A DNA stretch of 64,000 bases, from NCBI GenBank assembly GCA_008692225.1, contig VICG01000013.1:1-64000 (forward strand). The letters are read 5' to 3'. The DNA is from Monilinia fructicola (taxonomy: Eukaryota; Ascomycota; Leotiomycetes; Helotiales; Sclerotiniaceae). The notes under the pieces are model-generated. The model was given only the letters and a program-made list of their open reading frames with translations. It was not told the DNA's origin and searched no databases. Position numbers and translations under genes: made by a program. Of the stretch, positions 46,906 through 57,135 are shown piece after piece; the first letter of the stretch is position 1, and every line of letters begins with the position of its first letter.

Positions 46906-48910
46906 TGGCCGGCTGTCACGCTAAAAGCTAGATTTCAGCCTTAGCCCCAATAATCATACGCGGCGTCTAGCACAGTCCGAATCTGTGCCGCAGATAACCA
47001 GCCCATGTAGCTGAATAATAATAGTTATCTAAACTACTATATGGATGCCCTCAAACCTTGTGGGGAAAGACCGTGTAGGATATTAGCCCACAATACTCGG
47101 AAAGAACTGGAAGAAGCTGGACACGCTACAACACAGCAGAATGATAGGAACGGCATTCCTCCGGTCTTACGAAGAAATTTGATAATAAATGAAACCGCAG
47201 TGATATCGGTGCACATCAGTTCGAATTTTCGTTAACGATATCTGCTTCAAGAAGCAGCTCGTGGCGCAATTTCATCAGCTCTGGCTGGGATGATGTGCAT
47301 ACTACCCGCCAATACCACCATATCTGACGTTGCTTTCCACCAATCTCTGATAAACCCCCGATCCGGAAAAAGCTTGTCTCGTTCTCACGGACCCATGACG
47401 ATGAAGTGCTAGGCAAACGCAAATCAAACCCGCTAATCTAAGCCATCTTACCACTACAGTACTGTACAATTGCTTAAATCTGTGAGTCTGACACACCATT
47501 ATCCAAGACCTCGACACTGTAGTACTCAAATCTGCTTAACATGTCGGGCTGCATTTTCTGTATGAGCGTTGAATGGCATGACTTTGGCGTTGGCGGGAGT
47601 ACCCGCACATTGAATAGACAAGAAATAAGGCAAGTATCTAAGTAGTACACCAGTGGTATCTATGATTATATAGATGGGGTTCCAGAATCTTACATTGCGA
47701 GATATATTGTGATGCTGTCGCATCTCAGTTGAATAAGAGATCTACTCCGTATAGATCCATGAATGGGGGGCTGGGAGGAACCCTGTAAAAGTGTTCTTGC
47801 TTTATTAAAGGTAGATCTGACCGATAATATGGCGAGGACGGTCGACAAGGGATCCCAAGATCAATTCTGGAGATCATGAAGGGAGGGAGGGTTTGTTGTA
47901 GCCTTGTAGGTGGGGAGACGGATGATTTGTTGTGATTATACGGAGTACGAAGTGAAGCTATATAGACCCTGCTAGAGTCGCATTTGCCATATCCATTCTT
48001 AAATCGGGCACAGGTCTCGGGAAGGTAATAGAACTACTAACCTCATAGACCTTATGGTAAATCAAATCAAGCCCTGTAATAAAGTTTCAGTCCTCGCCAT
48101 ACGTGCATACGTGCATACGGCGTACAGACCCTGGCACATGCATGCATGCTTACTCGGATCAACATCTCTCTTTACCACAGCGACTACATTTATCAATTCC
48201 TTCATCGAAATTGGAACAATACACAGATCCTTTTAAAGGTGTGGTATTGTTCGATATGTTGTTGATAATGCATCGGACATCGACGCATCAGCTCGGTGGA
48301 CCCGCGCAAGATGATCCTGAATTGGGAATAGATTTTCCTTCGTGATTCATTCTTGATTTGGTGTGGGCATCATGTACGGCGGCGGCGTAGTTCAAGGTGC
48401 AATTTTTATCTTACTGGTAAATCTCCAAGGATAGGGTTGAGTGCCGACTTCCAGATCACTTCAAGTCGATGCAATCAGGAGAGCCATACGCCCATTCTCG
48501 AAGACTCGAAACTCAACCATAGCAAGCTGGTGGAGCTTTGGTCCGCTGCAAAGTTGCATTAAACGTGTCCCAACAATGGTCATTATTGTCAGCCAACGTC
48601 GGTGGCTGATCGTTAGGTTGTCCTTTTTTTGATCCCTCGAGAACAACCGCCCTCTTTCATTTGAAGTCTCAAATCGTTTCCGCACAAGCTCCAGAATAGA
48701 GCTCATCATACACGTTTGAGTAACTTTATATGCAACGTTAGGGGCTGTTAGTCATGTGACCATAAGGTAACGCCTCGGCGTCCAGATTAGTCGTCGTGTA
48801 TTAACGTAGCTGGTCTTCCCCAAGCAATGGCAGTGGTATGAACTGAAGTAGTATTATATCTATTTCATCACCCAAATGATGACACCAACAGCAACTTTCA
48901 TTCTACCATC
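46906..48910. other. Two-kilobase divergent region between prenyltransferase and P450
   Basis: No gene seen. It contains two exact copies of the recurrent 9-mer (TACTCCGTA at 47743, its complement at 47939) and a family-2 LTR fragment at 48746. Promoters of the leftward prenyltransferase and rightward P450 probably lie at its two ends. Confidence 0.45.
48746..48800 (+). repeat. LTR-like fragment, family 2 (copy 3)
   Basis: TGTTAGTCATGTGACC followed by TAACGCCTCGGCGT parallels the start of the family-2 LTR at 20162. It lies about 110 bp upstream of the P450 start. Confidence 0.45.
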
Positions 48911-50761
48911 ATGGGTATTTTACTTTTCACATGTATCTTTGTCCTAGTCTTGGGCCTGCTACAACTGCTTCGTACCCGTTATCATAGAGGTCTGGACAAA
49001 ATTCCAGGCCCATTTGTTGCCAGTATCTCTAATGTCTGGAAAGTCTCCGCCTTATATCGTGGCACTATACCCCAGGAAAAACATAGCCGTTCACGATAAA
49101 TATGGTCCCGTTGTTCGCATTGGGCCTCATCATGTCTCTTTTGCCAGTCCTGAGGCACTTCAGATTATCCACAGCTCTCGTGGTGCGTATCCCAAGGTAT
49201 GTTGTGATCATGTCACCTTTGGCTTGGATTTTCATTAAGATTAATGCCCTTTGTAGTCCAACTTTTACAAACCAACAAGCCCAATTTACGAAGGCCACCC
49301 TTTGTTCAACCTTTTCTCCATACAGGACGTTCAATACCATACCATTTTCAAAAAGAACATAGCTGGGCTGTATACAAAAACCGCAGTACTGGATCTTGAG
49401 CCCTGTATTGATAACTGCATCGAATTATTTTCCGAGAGACTCACCGAACTGAGCTCTAATGGTTCGGTTGACTTGGATATGTCACTTTGGCTACACCTGT
49501 TTGCATTTGATTGCCTCGGAGAAATAAATGTTTCCAAAAAATTTGGATTTCTCAAGAGTGGGACGGATATCAGAGGCATGATTGCTGCTGCTGATCGCAT
49601 ATTACATATGACAGGTTTAGTAAGAATGTACCGCGCGAAGAAACTTGGGAGAAGAAAGAGGCGCTAATGTTATCGTCAGTATGCACAAGCACCAATACTC
49701 CAAATGCTACAAAATTCCATCAAGAGAGTATGGGATGTGAAGAAGAACAACCCATTATTGATGGTGAGTGCTCTCTAGGCCAACTGGTTGCTTGATGCAA
49801 AAAGAAATTCTTGAAATGACAATATAAACAGTATACCTTTGCAGAAGTCGCTTCAAGAAGACAAAACCCTAAGGCTGGGTCCGACATGCTTAATAACTTC
49901 CTGAAACTCCAAGAAGCACAACCAGACAAGCTGTCGGACAAAGAGATTACTGGATCGTTGTATATTAATTTGTGAGTTGAAACCAGTCAGCCTCACTGAT
50001 GGAAGAAAGCTTTAGATATTCTACCTGCATATTGCTAATGTTCTTAGAATGGCTGGCCATGATGTTCTTGCCATCACATTACGGTCAATTTTCTATTATC
50101 TGGCTCGAACTCCTCAAGTATTGAGCAAATTACGAAGAGAGATAGCACCGCTTGAGGAGAAGTATCCGCTTCCACAAATCGTTCCATATATTGAAGTGTC
50201 TCATCTCCCATACCTGTGAGTGTTCCAAGTAAAGAATCATCATATTGAACCACCTACTCACATTTCAGCGATGCTGTTATTTACGAGGCCCTTCGTATCC
50301 ATGCAAATACCGGCACTATCTTGGAGCGTGTTGTGCCTGCCGAAGGAGCCGAGATTGACGGTTATCAAATTCCTGGTGGACAATCGTAGGAGTCAATGCA
50401 TGGGTCATTCATCGCAATACCGATATTTTCGGAAATGATGTCGACATCTTTCGCCCAGAACGTTGGGTTGAGGCTTCTGACGAGAAGCTCAGTGAGATGA
50501 AACGCAACATGTTTTCGGTAAGCCGTCTGTTTCAACCAACGAGACTAGCCGTAGAATGAGACTAATTTGAAGTAGTTTGGAAGCGGACCTCGTATGTGCA
50601 TTGGACGAAATATAGCCATGATGCAGATAGGAAAAATGGTTGTTGAATTTTATAGGCGATTTGATGCAGTACTAACACATCCAGAGAGAAGCTGGAGTGT
50701 AATGGGAGGATGGGTAACGAAACAGACTGACATGAATATGCTCGTCACTAGTCGAAAATAG
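48911..50761 (+). pseudogene. Microsomal cytochrome P450, two compensating 1-nt indels
   Basis: Seven exons: 48911-49196, 49257-49619, 49680-49763, 49832-49971, 50048-50215, 50269-50517, 50576-50761; 491 residues if the indels are ignored. An N-terminal anchor (GILLFTCIFVLVLGLLQLL) is followed by IPGPFVAS and KYGPVVRIGPHHVSF. ExxR is YEALR, and the haem loop is FGSGPRMCIG (Cys at about 438). It resembles fungal CYP groups that modify secondary metabolites. Exon 1 has one extra base (A run at about 49077-49081, before NIAVHDKYG), and exon 6 lacks one base (GGTGGACAATC near 50378). The I-helix reads AGHDVLAIT, so the usual Thr is not at its normal place. Either a young pseudogene or sequence errors. 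Confidence 0.85.
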
Positions 50762-51265
50762 ATGGAAGTCTACGTGACAAAGATTGGCATTTTGAATTAT
50801 TTTGCAATTATTGGATAAGTCTCTGGAAATCTTGGCCCGTTAAAGCCCTATGACTCCCATCTAAAATCTCGTACAAGAAAGACCTAGTGTCGTATGCCTT
50901 CTCGATACTTTTGAAAAATGTGAAGTTTGTATTGTAGCCGATATGGAGTTTGAAAATCTCCTTCTATCCTGCACTGTGTAGAACGAAGCCGCAATCATAG
51001 TCAATGCAATGTCCCAAAGACCTGGACGTGAGCCTATGTAAGACGGTCACCAGCGTTCAATTTTCGGCGCGATGACGCATTTGGTAATCCGAATGAGGTG
51101 GCGCATAATCATGAAGTGGGTAGGGCAGGTGCTGCTTTTAGACCAAATCCAATTTCTACTTACGTTTAGTATATAAGCATCCTTTCACCCTCCCTTCCAA
51201 CCCAACTTCGAAGAACAACCAACCATAACGAATTTCACTTTGCTAAATCACTTGCAAAACATACA
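50762..51265. other. Intergenic between P450 and SDR
   Basis: About 500 bp with no frame. It should hold the SDR promoter; a TATAAG-like box lies near 51170. Confidence 0.4.
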
Positions 51266-52274
51266 ATGGCGACCACAAATCTCCTCATCACCGGTGCCAC
51301 TGGGTTTATTGGTTTTAGAACTTTACTCGAGGCACTGGAGGCTGGCTATACCGTTCGTGCAGCTGTTAGGAACGAATCTGGATCCAAAGCATTACTGTCA
51401 CACGCCAAAATTGCGGATTTCGCTTCAAAGAACAAGCTTTCTTTTCGTTGAAGTCCCGGACATTATTCATCCGGATGCTTATACTGAAGCTCTAAAGGAC
51501 GTGACTTACGCAATTCACATTGCATCACCCATTCCACTCCCTTTCAGAAACCCACAAACCGAGATAATTGACCCAACAGTGCAAGGAGCGGCAAATATAC
51601 TCGAAGCAGGACTCAAAATTCCAAGTCTCAAGCGTATTGTCATCACATCTTCTATCGTCGCTAACATGCCTTTTCCTCACGCAACCGAAAAACCCCCCTC
51701 TAATTACGGCCGAGTCCAGAGTTCCTGATTTGAAGGGAGAGATGAAAGTGGTATTTCCTGCCTATTGCGCAGCCAAAATAGCAACTTTGAATGCAGGGGA
51801 TGCATTTGTCGAGGAAAGAAAACCGCACTTCGACATCGTGAGGGTTTTCCCTGGATTCGTTTATGGAAAGGACGAGCGGGCCACGGACATCAAGTCGTTG
51901 ATGTCAGGTTCCAACCGACTTGTTTTGGCGATAATTTTGGGTACCAAATTCGATGATCCAAGACTGGCGGGAGCAGCTCATGTCGACGATGTAGCAAAGG
52001 TTCATGTTTGTCGCTGGATAAGGAAAAGGCTGGAAGGCAGGACTTTGGAGTCACTGCTCCAGTGGTTTATGATGATGCTTTTGATATCGTGAAGAAGCAT
52101 TTTCCCAGGGAAGTAGATGAGGGTGTGTTCAAGCAAGGGAGCCAGCCCAGTCTCCCGATCAACTGGAATGCTGAAAAGACGGAGAATGTTTTTGGATTCA
52201 AATTCAAGACCTATGAAGATATGGTTCTTGATGTCACGAAACAGTATCTGGAGTTCTCGGGCAAGGTTGCATGA
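51266..52274 (+). pseudogene. DFR/cinnamoyl-CoA-reductase-like SDR with three 1-nt indels
   Basis: Extended short-chain dehydrogenase: Rossmann motif TGATGFIG at residues about 10-17, then AAVRNESG, HIASPIPLP, IVITSSIVAN and PGFVYG. The relatives include dihydroflavonol-4-reductases, cinnamoyl-CoA reductases and fungal ketoreductases, all NADPH-dependent. The reading frame needs three corrections: one extra base near 51445 (TTTTCGTTG), one in a C6 run near 51692, and one missing T near 52005. Ignoring these, 335 residues with no intron, the normal length. The catalytic Tyr would be in the FPAYCAAK stretch (YxxxK). A reductase of this class next to PAL would suit a cinnamate-derived carbonyl, but this is inference. 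Confidence 0.82.
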
Positions 52275-53184
52275 AGTTCACAACTTGATGACTTGCAGTG
52301 AGAATTGACATTTTGAGACATCTAAGTTACACATATTCGATATGCACTTGCCAAAATTTCATTGATGAAGGTCTTCAGTGTTATTTCCTTTCGAATAGAA
52401 ATAATCATGAAGAATAAATGTAGCCAAAAAGAAATCTCTTTCCGCATTCTTCTCATGCCAGAATGAATCCCTAATAGAACTTTGCCACAAGAGCCCCCGA
52501 AATATAGACTAAATTGGTATATTGAAAGGATTGGTCGAAGCATTCTGGATTGGCAAGCGTAAGGGGGTTAAGACTTGACAATACAGCAGCGTTCATCCTC
52601 GTAGGTGCAGTGACGAAAGTCAGTGACATCTACCGGAGTCTCCGTAAGCGCATTCAAAAAGCCCAACTTTCCCTGAAGCAAAATACAAGGTGCATCTTTG
52701 CTATCTTTTGACCAGGGCAGTCTTTTAGGCTTAGTTCTATATAATAATTCCGTCGTAAAATATATAGATGAGGCGCTTCAAGCGTCAAGTTATTAGGCGA
52801 CTAGGAAACTAGAGAACTCCACCGTGACAAATTTACGAGAGAGCTTTAGCCCACCAGGCCTTGGCATCGACCCCTGAAGATCCTCCACCTCATTTTGAGC
52901 GTTGAACAACGAACAAACAGACCAGTACAGTTCCACCTCCTATTCTCTAAAACTGCAGCCGCAGCTTGCCGAAATTGAGAGCAAGTAACCTTATACAGTG
53001 AAAGAAATATCCTCCCCCGTTTACGTTCTCCCTCTACATCTCATTACACCCACCAATTTTCTCGCACTCACAGACACTTAATGAATAATATTGACTATGT
53101 AAAAGTTTGCATGCCTTGAGTTCTGGTCACAAGGCAGAAAATACGAGCTTTGTCATTCGTATTGTGACCCTTCGCACATCAATA
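52275..53184. other. Intergenic, no gene seen
   Basis: Short frames only, no family resemblance. Confidence 0.4.
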
Positions 53185-53595
53185 TCAACCTGCGCTAGGT
53201 CGGATGAATAGCTTGAGTTGGATCTGCCTGTTCCATTTTAACAAGCCTTTTGAGGAATTTGGAAGTCGCTCAACAGTCGATGTGTTGCCAGTCCAAAGCA
53301 GTGAATAGAAAACCCATTTTATGCTGCTACCAGCACGGTTCCATCCATAAGTAAACTGCGCGGGGATCATTTCAGATTCGAAATCTCTTAGAATGTTTAC
53401 CAAGTGGCGCGGAACTCGGATCGCGCCGAAAGAAATGGTTTGGTAATTGCGTTGGGACACAAACAAATGACTTGTCGTCTGAGACAAGACAGGATAGATG
53501 ATGAAGGATATAGAGGGAATGAAATTCAAGTCGGGCCCTGGCGGGGTGGCTGTACGCACATGCGTCACGGTCATAAATTCCCAACCAAGATTCAA
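53185..53595 (-). CDS. Uncertain 136-residue open frame
   Basis: A minus-strand frame with some protein-like stretches (RVPRHLVNILRDFESEMIPAQ, SSIKWVFYSLLWTGN) but no recognised family, signal peptide or conserved motif. It could be a small gene, a relic or chance. Confidence 0.2.
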   Translation of the reverse strand: MNLGWEFMTVTHVRTATPPGPDLNFIPSISFIIYPVLSQTTSHLFVSQRNYQTISFGAIRVPRHLVNILRDFESEMIPAQFTYGWNRAGSSIKWVFYSLLWTGNTSTVERLPNSSKGLLKWNRQIQLKLFIRPSAG

Positions 53596-53985
53596 GATTG
53601 ATGGTGAGAGAAAGTCACACAGAGTCTGACATATGTCTCAAGGATTCCTTAATTCCAAGTATCTCGTTCGTTACAGTCGTTCTATTTCTGATGGTCTTCA
53701 AATATCATCTCACTCAAAATTGAAGAATTCCTCTGCCGTGATAGCAGGGGTAGCATCTCATATGCCTCTCTAATCCGATGTCTAGCACAACTAGGAATGA
53801 CTTATTGAAGATTGAATTGAATTTTCCCTAAATCTATGTACAGTAAGTACAAATATATTTGTATGGCTGGACAATTTATAAATATGGTATCACTAAAATA
53901 CGTCTAGTGCGAGTGGTCGCCTTTCGGAACATATCGAAACGCCTACCTACTCTTCGAAGGTGGATCTCTTTCTCATTAGACTGAT

Positions 53986-54905
53986 CTACTTTACTCGCAG
54001 TCTCTTAGCTTCAAATGCTACTATTTCTCTCAAAAGCTCATGTTGATCCTTCGCTGGCTCAAATCTCAATTTATCTTTCGCCTTCTCAATGCTGCAGTCA
54101 GTACCCAAGCAGAGGTATTCAATTTTCTATTGCCAAGAGCTAGGGACTCCCGTTCCAAAAGTAAAAGGCAGATAAAGCAACTTGCTAAGAATAGTTATGA
54201 CAAGAATGGGGAAATAAGGCAGAAATTCTACTTCGTTATCTGCGACCTGATGGCCAGCCATGGCTACAACCCTAAACGACAAGGTGAAGGACGGCATAGT
54301 AACTCCGTCCTAGATGGAGAAAGCCCTTTTTTGGATTTGAAGCGCCACTCCTCTGAACAGCTTTTTTTGGCAGAAAATTCATCATCGGCATTGACTTCGT
54401 GAACTAATGCTTTCTCAGTCAGAACATGTGCCTCTTTGGTTATGGAGTAGGTGTTGGCCCAATTCCTGTTTTCCGTGAAGAGTTTGGCTTCTTCTTCGGT
54501 GAGCTGCTTGAGGTGCCTCAACGATGGCAGAATTGAGCCGGTATACACGAAGGCCTGAACTGCTCGGTTCTCAGCAGCACATGCAAGAAATATGCGAGTT
54601 CCCACGATATTAGTGAGGCGGAAAGGCTTCGCCGACTCTGTATGTCGGGGAGTAACAGTGCGGATGATAGCTTATGGCTTGTTTTCATTGAGTATTTCAG
54701 TTAGATGTTGATGGTCTGTTATATTCCACCAGTGTTCCCATTATAGTATGTGACGTTTGGAGGGATATTTGACTCGGTGGGTTTTGACTGATAACATGGA
54801 TCTTGGATGGGGTAGTTCTGCTTAGAAGTCGAACAATATAAGAGCCAAGATATCCCCCAGCCACCATGGCCAATGACAAGCACAACACCCAAATCATTGG
54901 GGAAT
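53986..54905 (-). pseudogene. 3-beta-HSD/sterol-dehydrogenase-like SDR, broken
   Basis: Pieces in several frames line up as one extended SDR: VLVIGHGGWG then GYLGSYIVRLL (Rossmann loop, split by a frameshift near 54860), HVISQNPP, ITDHQHLTEILNENKP followed by a stop, TNIVGTRIFLACAAENRAVQAFVYTGS, YSITK (the YxxxK pair), MAGHQVADNE, and a C-terminal EKAKDKLRFEPAKDQHELL ending at 53986. At least three frameshifts and a stop make it non-functional. Relatives include C-3 sterol dehydrogenases and 3-beta-hydroxysteroid dehydrogenase-like enzymes of metabolite clusters. It marks the right edge of the proposed locus. Confidence 0.72.
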
Positions 54906-55439
54906 GACGTTGTGAAGAAGTAGCTTGATTTGGGAGTGTAGTGAAAGTTTCAGCTTTTGAGAATTGCTAGTCTTAAGGTTACCCTGTGGAGTTGATTCCG
55001 TAGAGCAAACTTATAATCATTCAAATACAACATCCAACATTGTTGTGCCGCAAGCTCCAGCTAGCTACTAATTACCAGGACTTGTAGGTGCGTAAGGTTG
55101 ATGGACTAATTTTCTGCCAGGCAGACGGTGAGGGGTCACGTGATAGCCGTGTCGCTGTTTGTTGCACGTCTGGAAAAAGCTTTCCAGACCTCTCGTCTTG
55201 GGTGAAAATCATGACCACATCCACGCACCCACCCATTCATTCATTGCAAGGTGGCTCGCTGCCTCCATCTTCTTGCCCGAAAGTGATATTATGATAATTT
55301 TCTAATCGTCACGTGAGTCACGCAAATCAATTTCCTCCTTCAAGCATATGCATTGCCCCTCCACCAACGCCAACTTCCTTAGCGTCCACCAGGTCCGTAT
55401 TGCACAGCAAAATATCTTCATATCTTCATATCTTCAAGA
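54906..55439. other. Intergenic, no gene seen
   Basis: Contains promoter-like pyrimidine-rich sequence before the hypothetical gene at 55440. An extra upstream exon cannot be excluded. Confidence 0.35.
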
Positions 55440-56216
55440 ATGTCACCAAGTCTCCTTCGACTCAAACCTTCAGGTGTACTTGGTCTACCAGTCAGACAAC
55501 CACACCTACCACTTCCTTGGGAACGGGTTAAACCTATAGGTCAGCATTACTTACTCATAGCCGCATATTTCGATGAAATATGGACGCGAAAAGTGCTTGC
55601 CGATCAAAAGATCGGGTATTTCGCGAGGAGATATATATTCAATCCTCGATTTGAACCTACCATTCGAGACAGAATTCCCAACAAATACGCTTTTCGGATG
55701 GACTGGGTTTTGCAGGAGCTTGCGAATGAGCTGTCAAGTTTTGCCATGGAGCCTTTTGACGCCAAACCTGAATACAATATTCATCCCGACACTGAAGTTG
55801 TGAAAGAAGGTTCTGAGAGACGGAGGAGCAGTGCATACATTCCGATAACCGCCCAGCCATTTATTGATCTCAAACGGAATTTACTTCGCAAGGTAGAGAA
55901 AGAATTCCCCAAGAGTAAGATAATTGGACAAAAACCCGAGGCATGGTTGCAAACGTGGTTAGATTTACCGGAAAGGCCATCGAAGCTCTTTTCATTTCCA
56001 TCGCGAGGATCCTCTGACCAGATTTTGAATGATTTGGAGGATATTAGGATGATCTTGGAAAATATTGGCCCGGCTCGGGTGAATGGCTTCAAGCTGATGC
56101 GCTTCATAACCAAGCCCAGGTCATCTGAGCATGAAGCAACACTGGTCAAGTATTACCCATTCAAGGATTGCTTGGATGACTATCACACTCGTCCTCAAAT
56201 GGATAAGATATCATAA
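55440..56216 (+). CDS. Hypothetical protein, 258 residues
   Basis: A single open frame from ATG 55440. The body is protein-like and charged (FDEIWTRKVLADQKIGYFARRYIFNP, FIDLKRNLLRKVEKEFPKSKI, LNDLEDIRMILENIGPARVNGF), without signal peptide, membrane helix or a motif I recognise. The first 30 residues look less natural, so the true start may be downstream or an upstream exon may exist. The segment around residues 30-50 (IGQHYLLIAAYF) could be a first strand and helix. Confidence 0.55.
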   Translation: MSPSLLRLKPSGVLGLPVRQPHLPLPWERVKPIGQHYLLIAAYFDEIWTRKVLADQKIGYFARRYIFNPRFEPTIRDRIPNKYAFRMDWVLQELANELSSFAMEPFDAKPEYNIHPDTEVVKEGSERRRSSAYIPITAQPFIDLKRNLLRKVEKEFPKSKIIGQKPEAWLQTWLDLPERPSKLFSFPSRGSSDQILNDLEDIRMILENIGPARVNGFKLMRFITKPRSSEHEATLVKYYPFKDCLDDYHTRPQMDKIS

Positions 56217-57135
56217 GTCGCTCTGGCCCACACGAGGAATCAATTAAATGGCCTGTGTGTCTCTCTGCCCACACTGGACTTCTGCAGATGCACGATCTCT
56301 TTTCGACAAGAATCTTCGCGATACCTATGAGAACTCTAAGTGTTGATTCTGTGGACCCTGGACGGTTCGATTCCAATTGACTAGGAGGTCGAAATCTTGA
56401 TCTTGTAGCATTGCCCGAATGTAATTATAGGGATCTTGGCCTTCCATCTCATGGTAGGAGTAGGACTTTCAAATTGGGGGTTAGAGCATTCTAGATTCTT
56501 CGATTGCTCTACAATACAGAGAGCCGTCTTGACATTTTGTATTATACCGAAGCTTCGGTGTTCGCAGAATTCATAATTGAGGCCTCCAGAATAGAGTTGC
56601 GGTGCTGAGAAGGTACTTGAATAGCGATCAGGAACAACATCGAGCGTATGTGTATTGTATGATATTGCTTGATTTTCCCCTCAACTTGGGTTCTCCCCAT
56701 GGAATGTACACTCCAGAAAAAGACGTCTTTTCAGTGGGATGGTATAGGGTCTCACTCATATCCTGTACTTGTGAATATGTACGACAAATTCTACACACCA
56801 GCACTGCAATCCTTGTACCCATACCGCTATTTATATTGTCCTTTGTCACGAAAAAAACTAACTGCCGGTTTGGGTATCAATTTCTTCCAACAATTCCTTT
56901 GTACTGCTCATCATCTAAGACTAGTCATATGTTTATTGGAATTTTGACATTCCTTTATTGAGCCAAATTGCGACCCGTCTTCTTCTTTACTTTACTGCTC
57001 CATCTCAGACAAACTTATCGAGCATTCCTTACTCTTCATGCATGATCATCTATCTTTGTTGTCTATCGAGGCAACATCTAGAAGAGTTCCAAATCCAAAC
57101 ACCCGCCTCTGACCAACTTCAATTTAGCCGTCAGA
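56217..57135. other. Intergenic, no gene seen
   Basis: Pyrimidine-rich sequence near 56940-57130 is probably the promoter and 5' UTR of the coiled-coil gene. A GGTTCGATTCC word near 56365 resembles a tRNA T-loop but no tRNA fold is visible around it. Confidence 0.4.

Noticed and set aside
47041..48709. Frames of 60-82 residues between prenyltransferase and P450
   Set aside because: No family resemblance; they overlap on both strands and contain simple sequence.
56340..56400. tRNA-like T-loop word GGTTCGATTCC
   Set aside because: No matching acceptor, D or anticodon arms within 80 bp.
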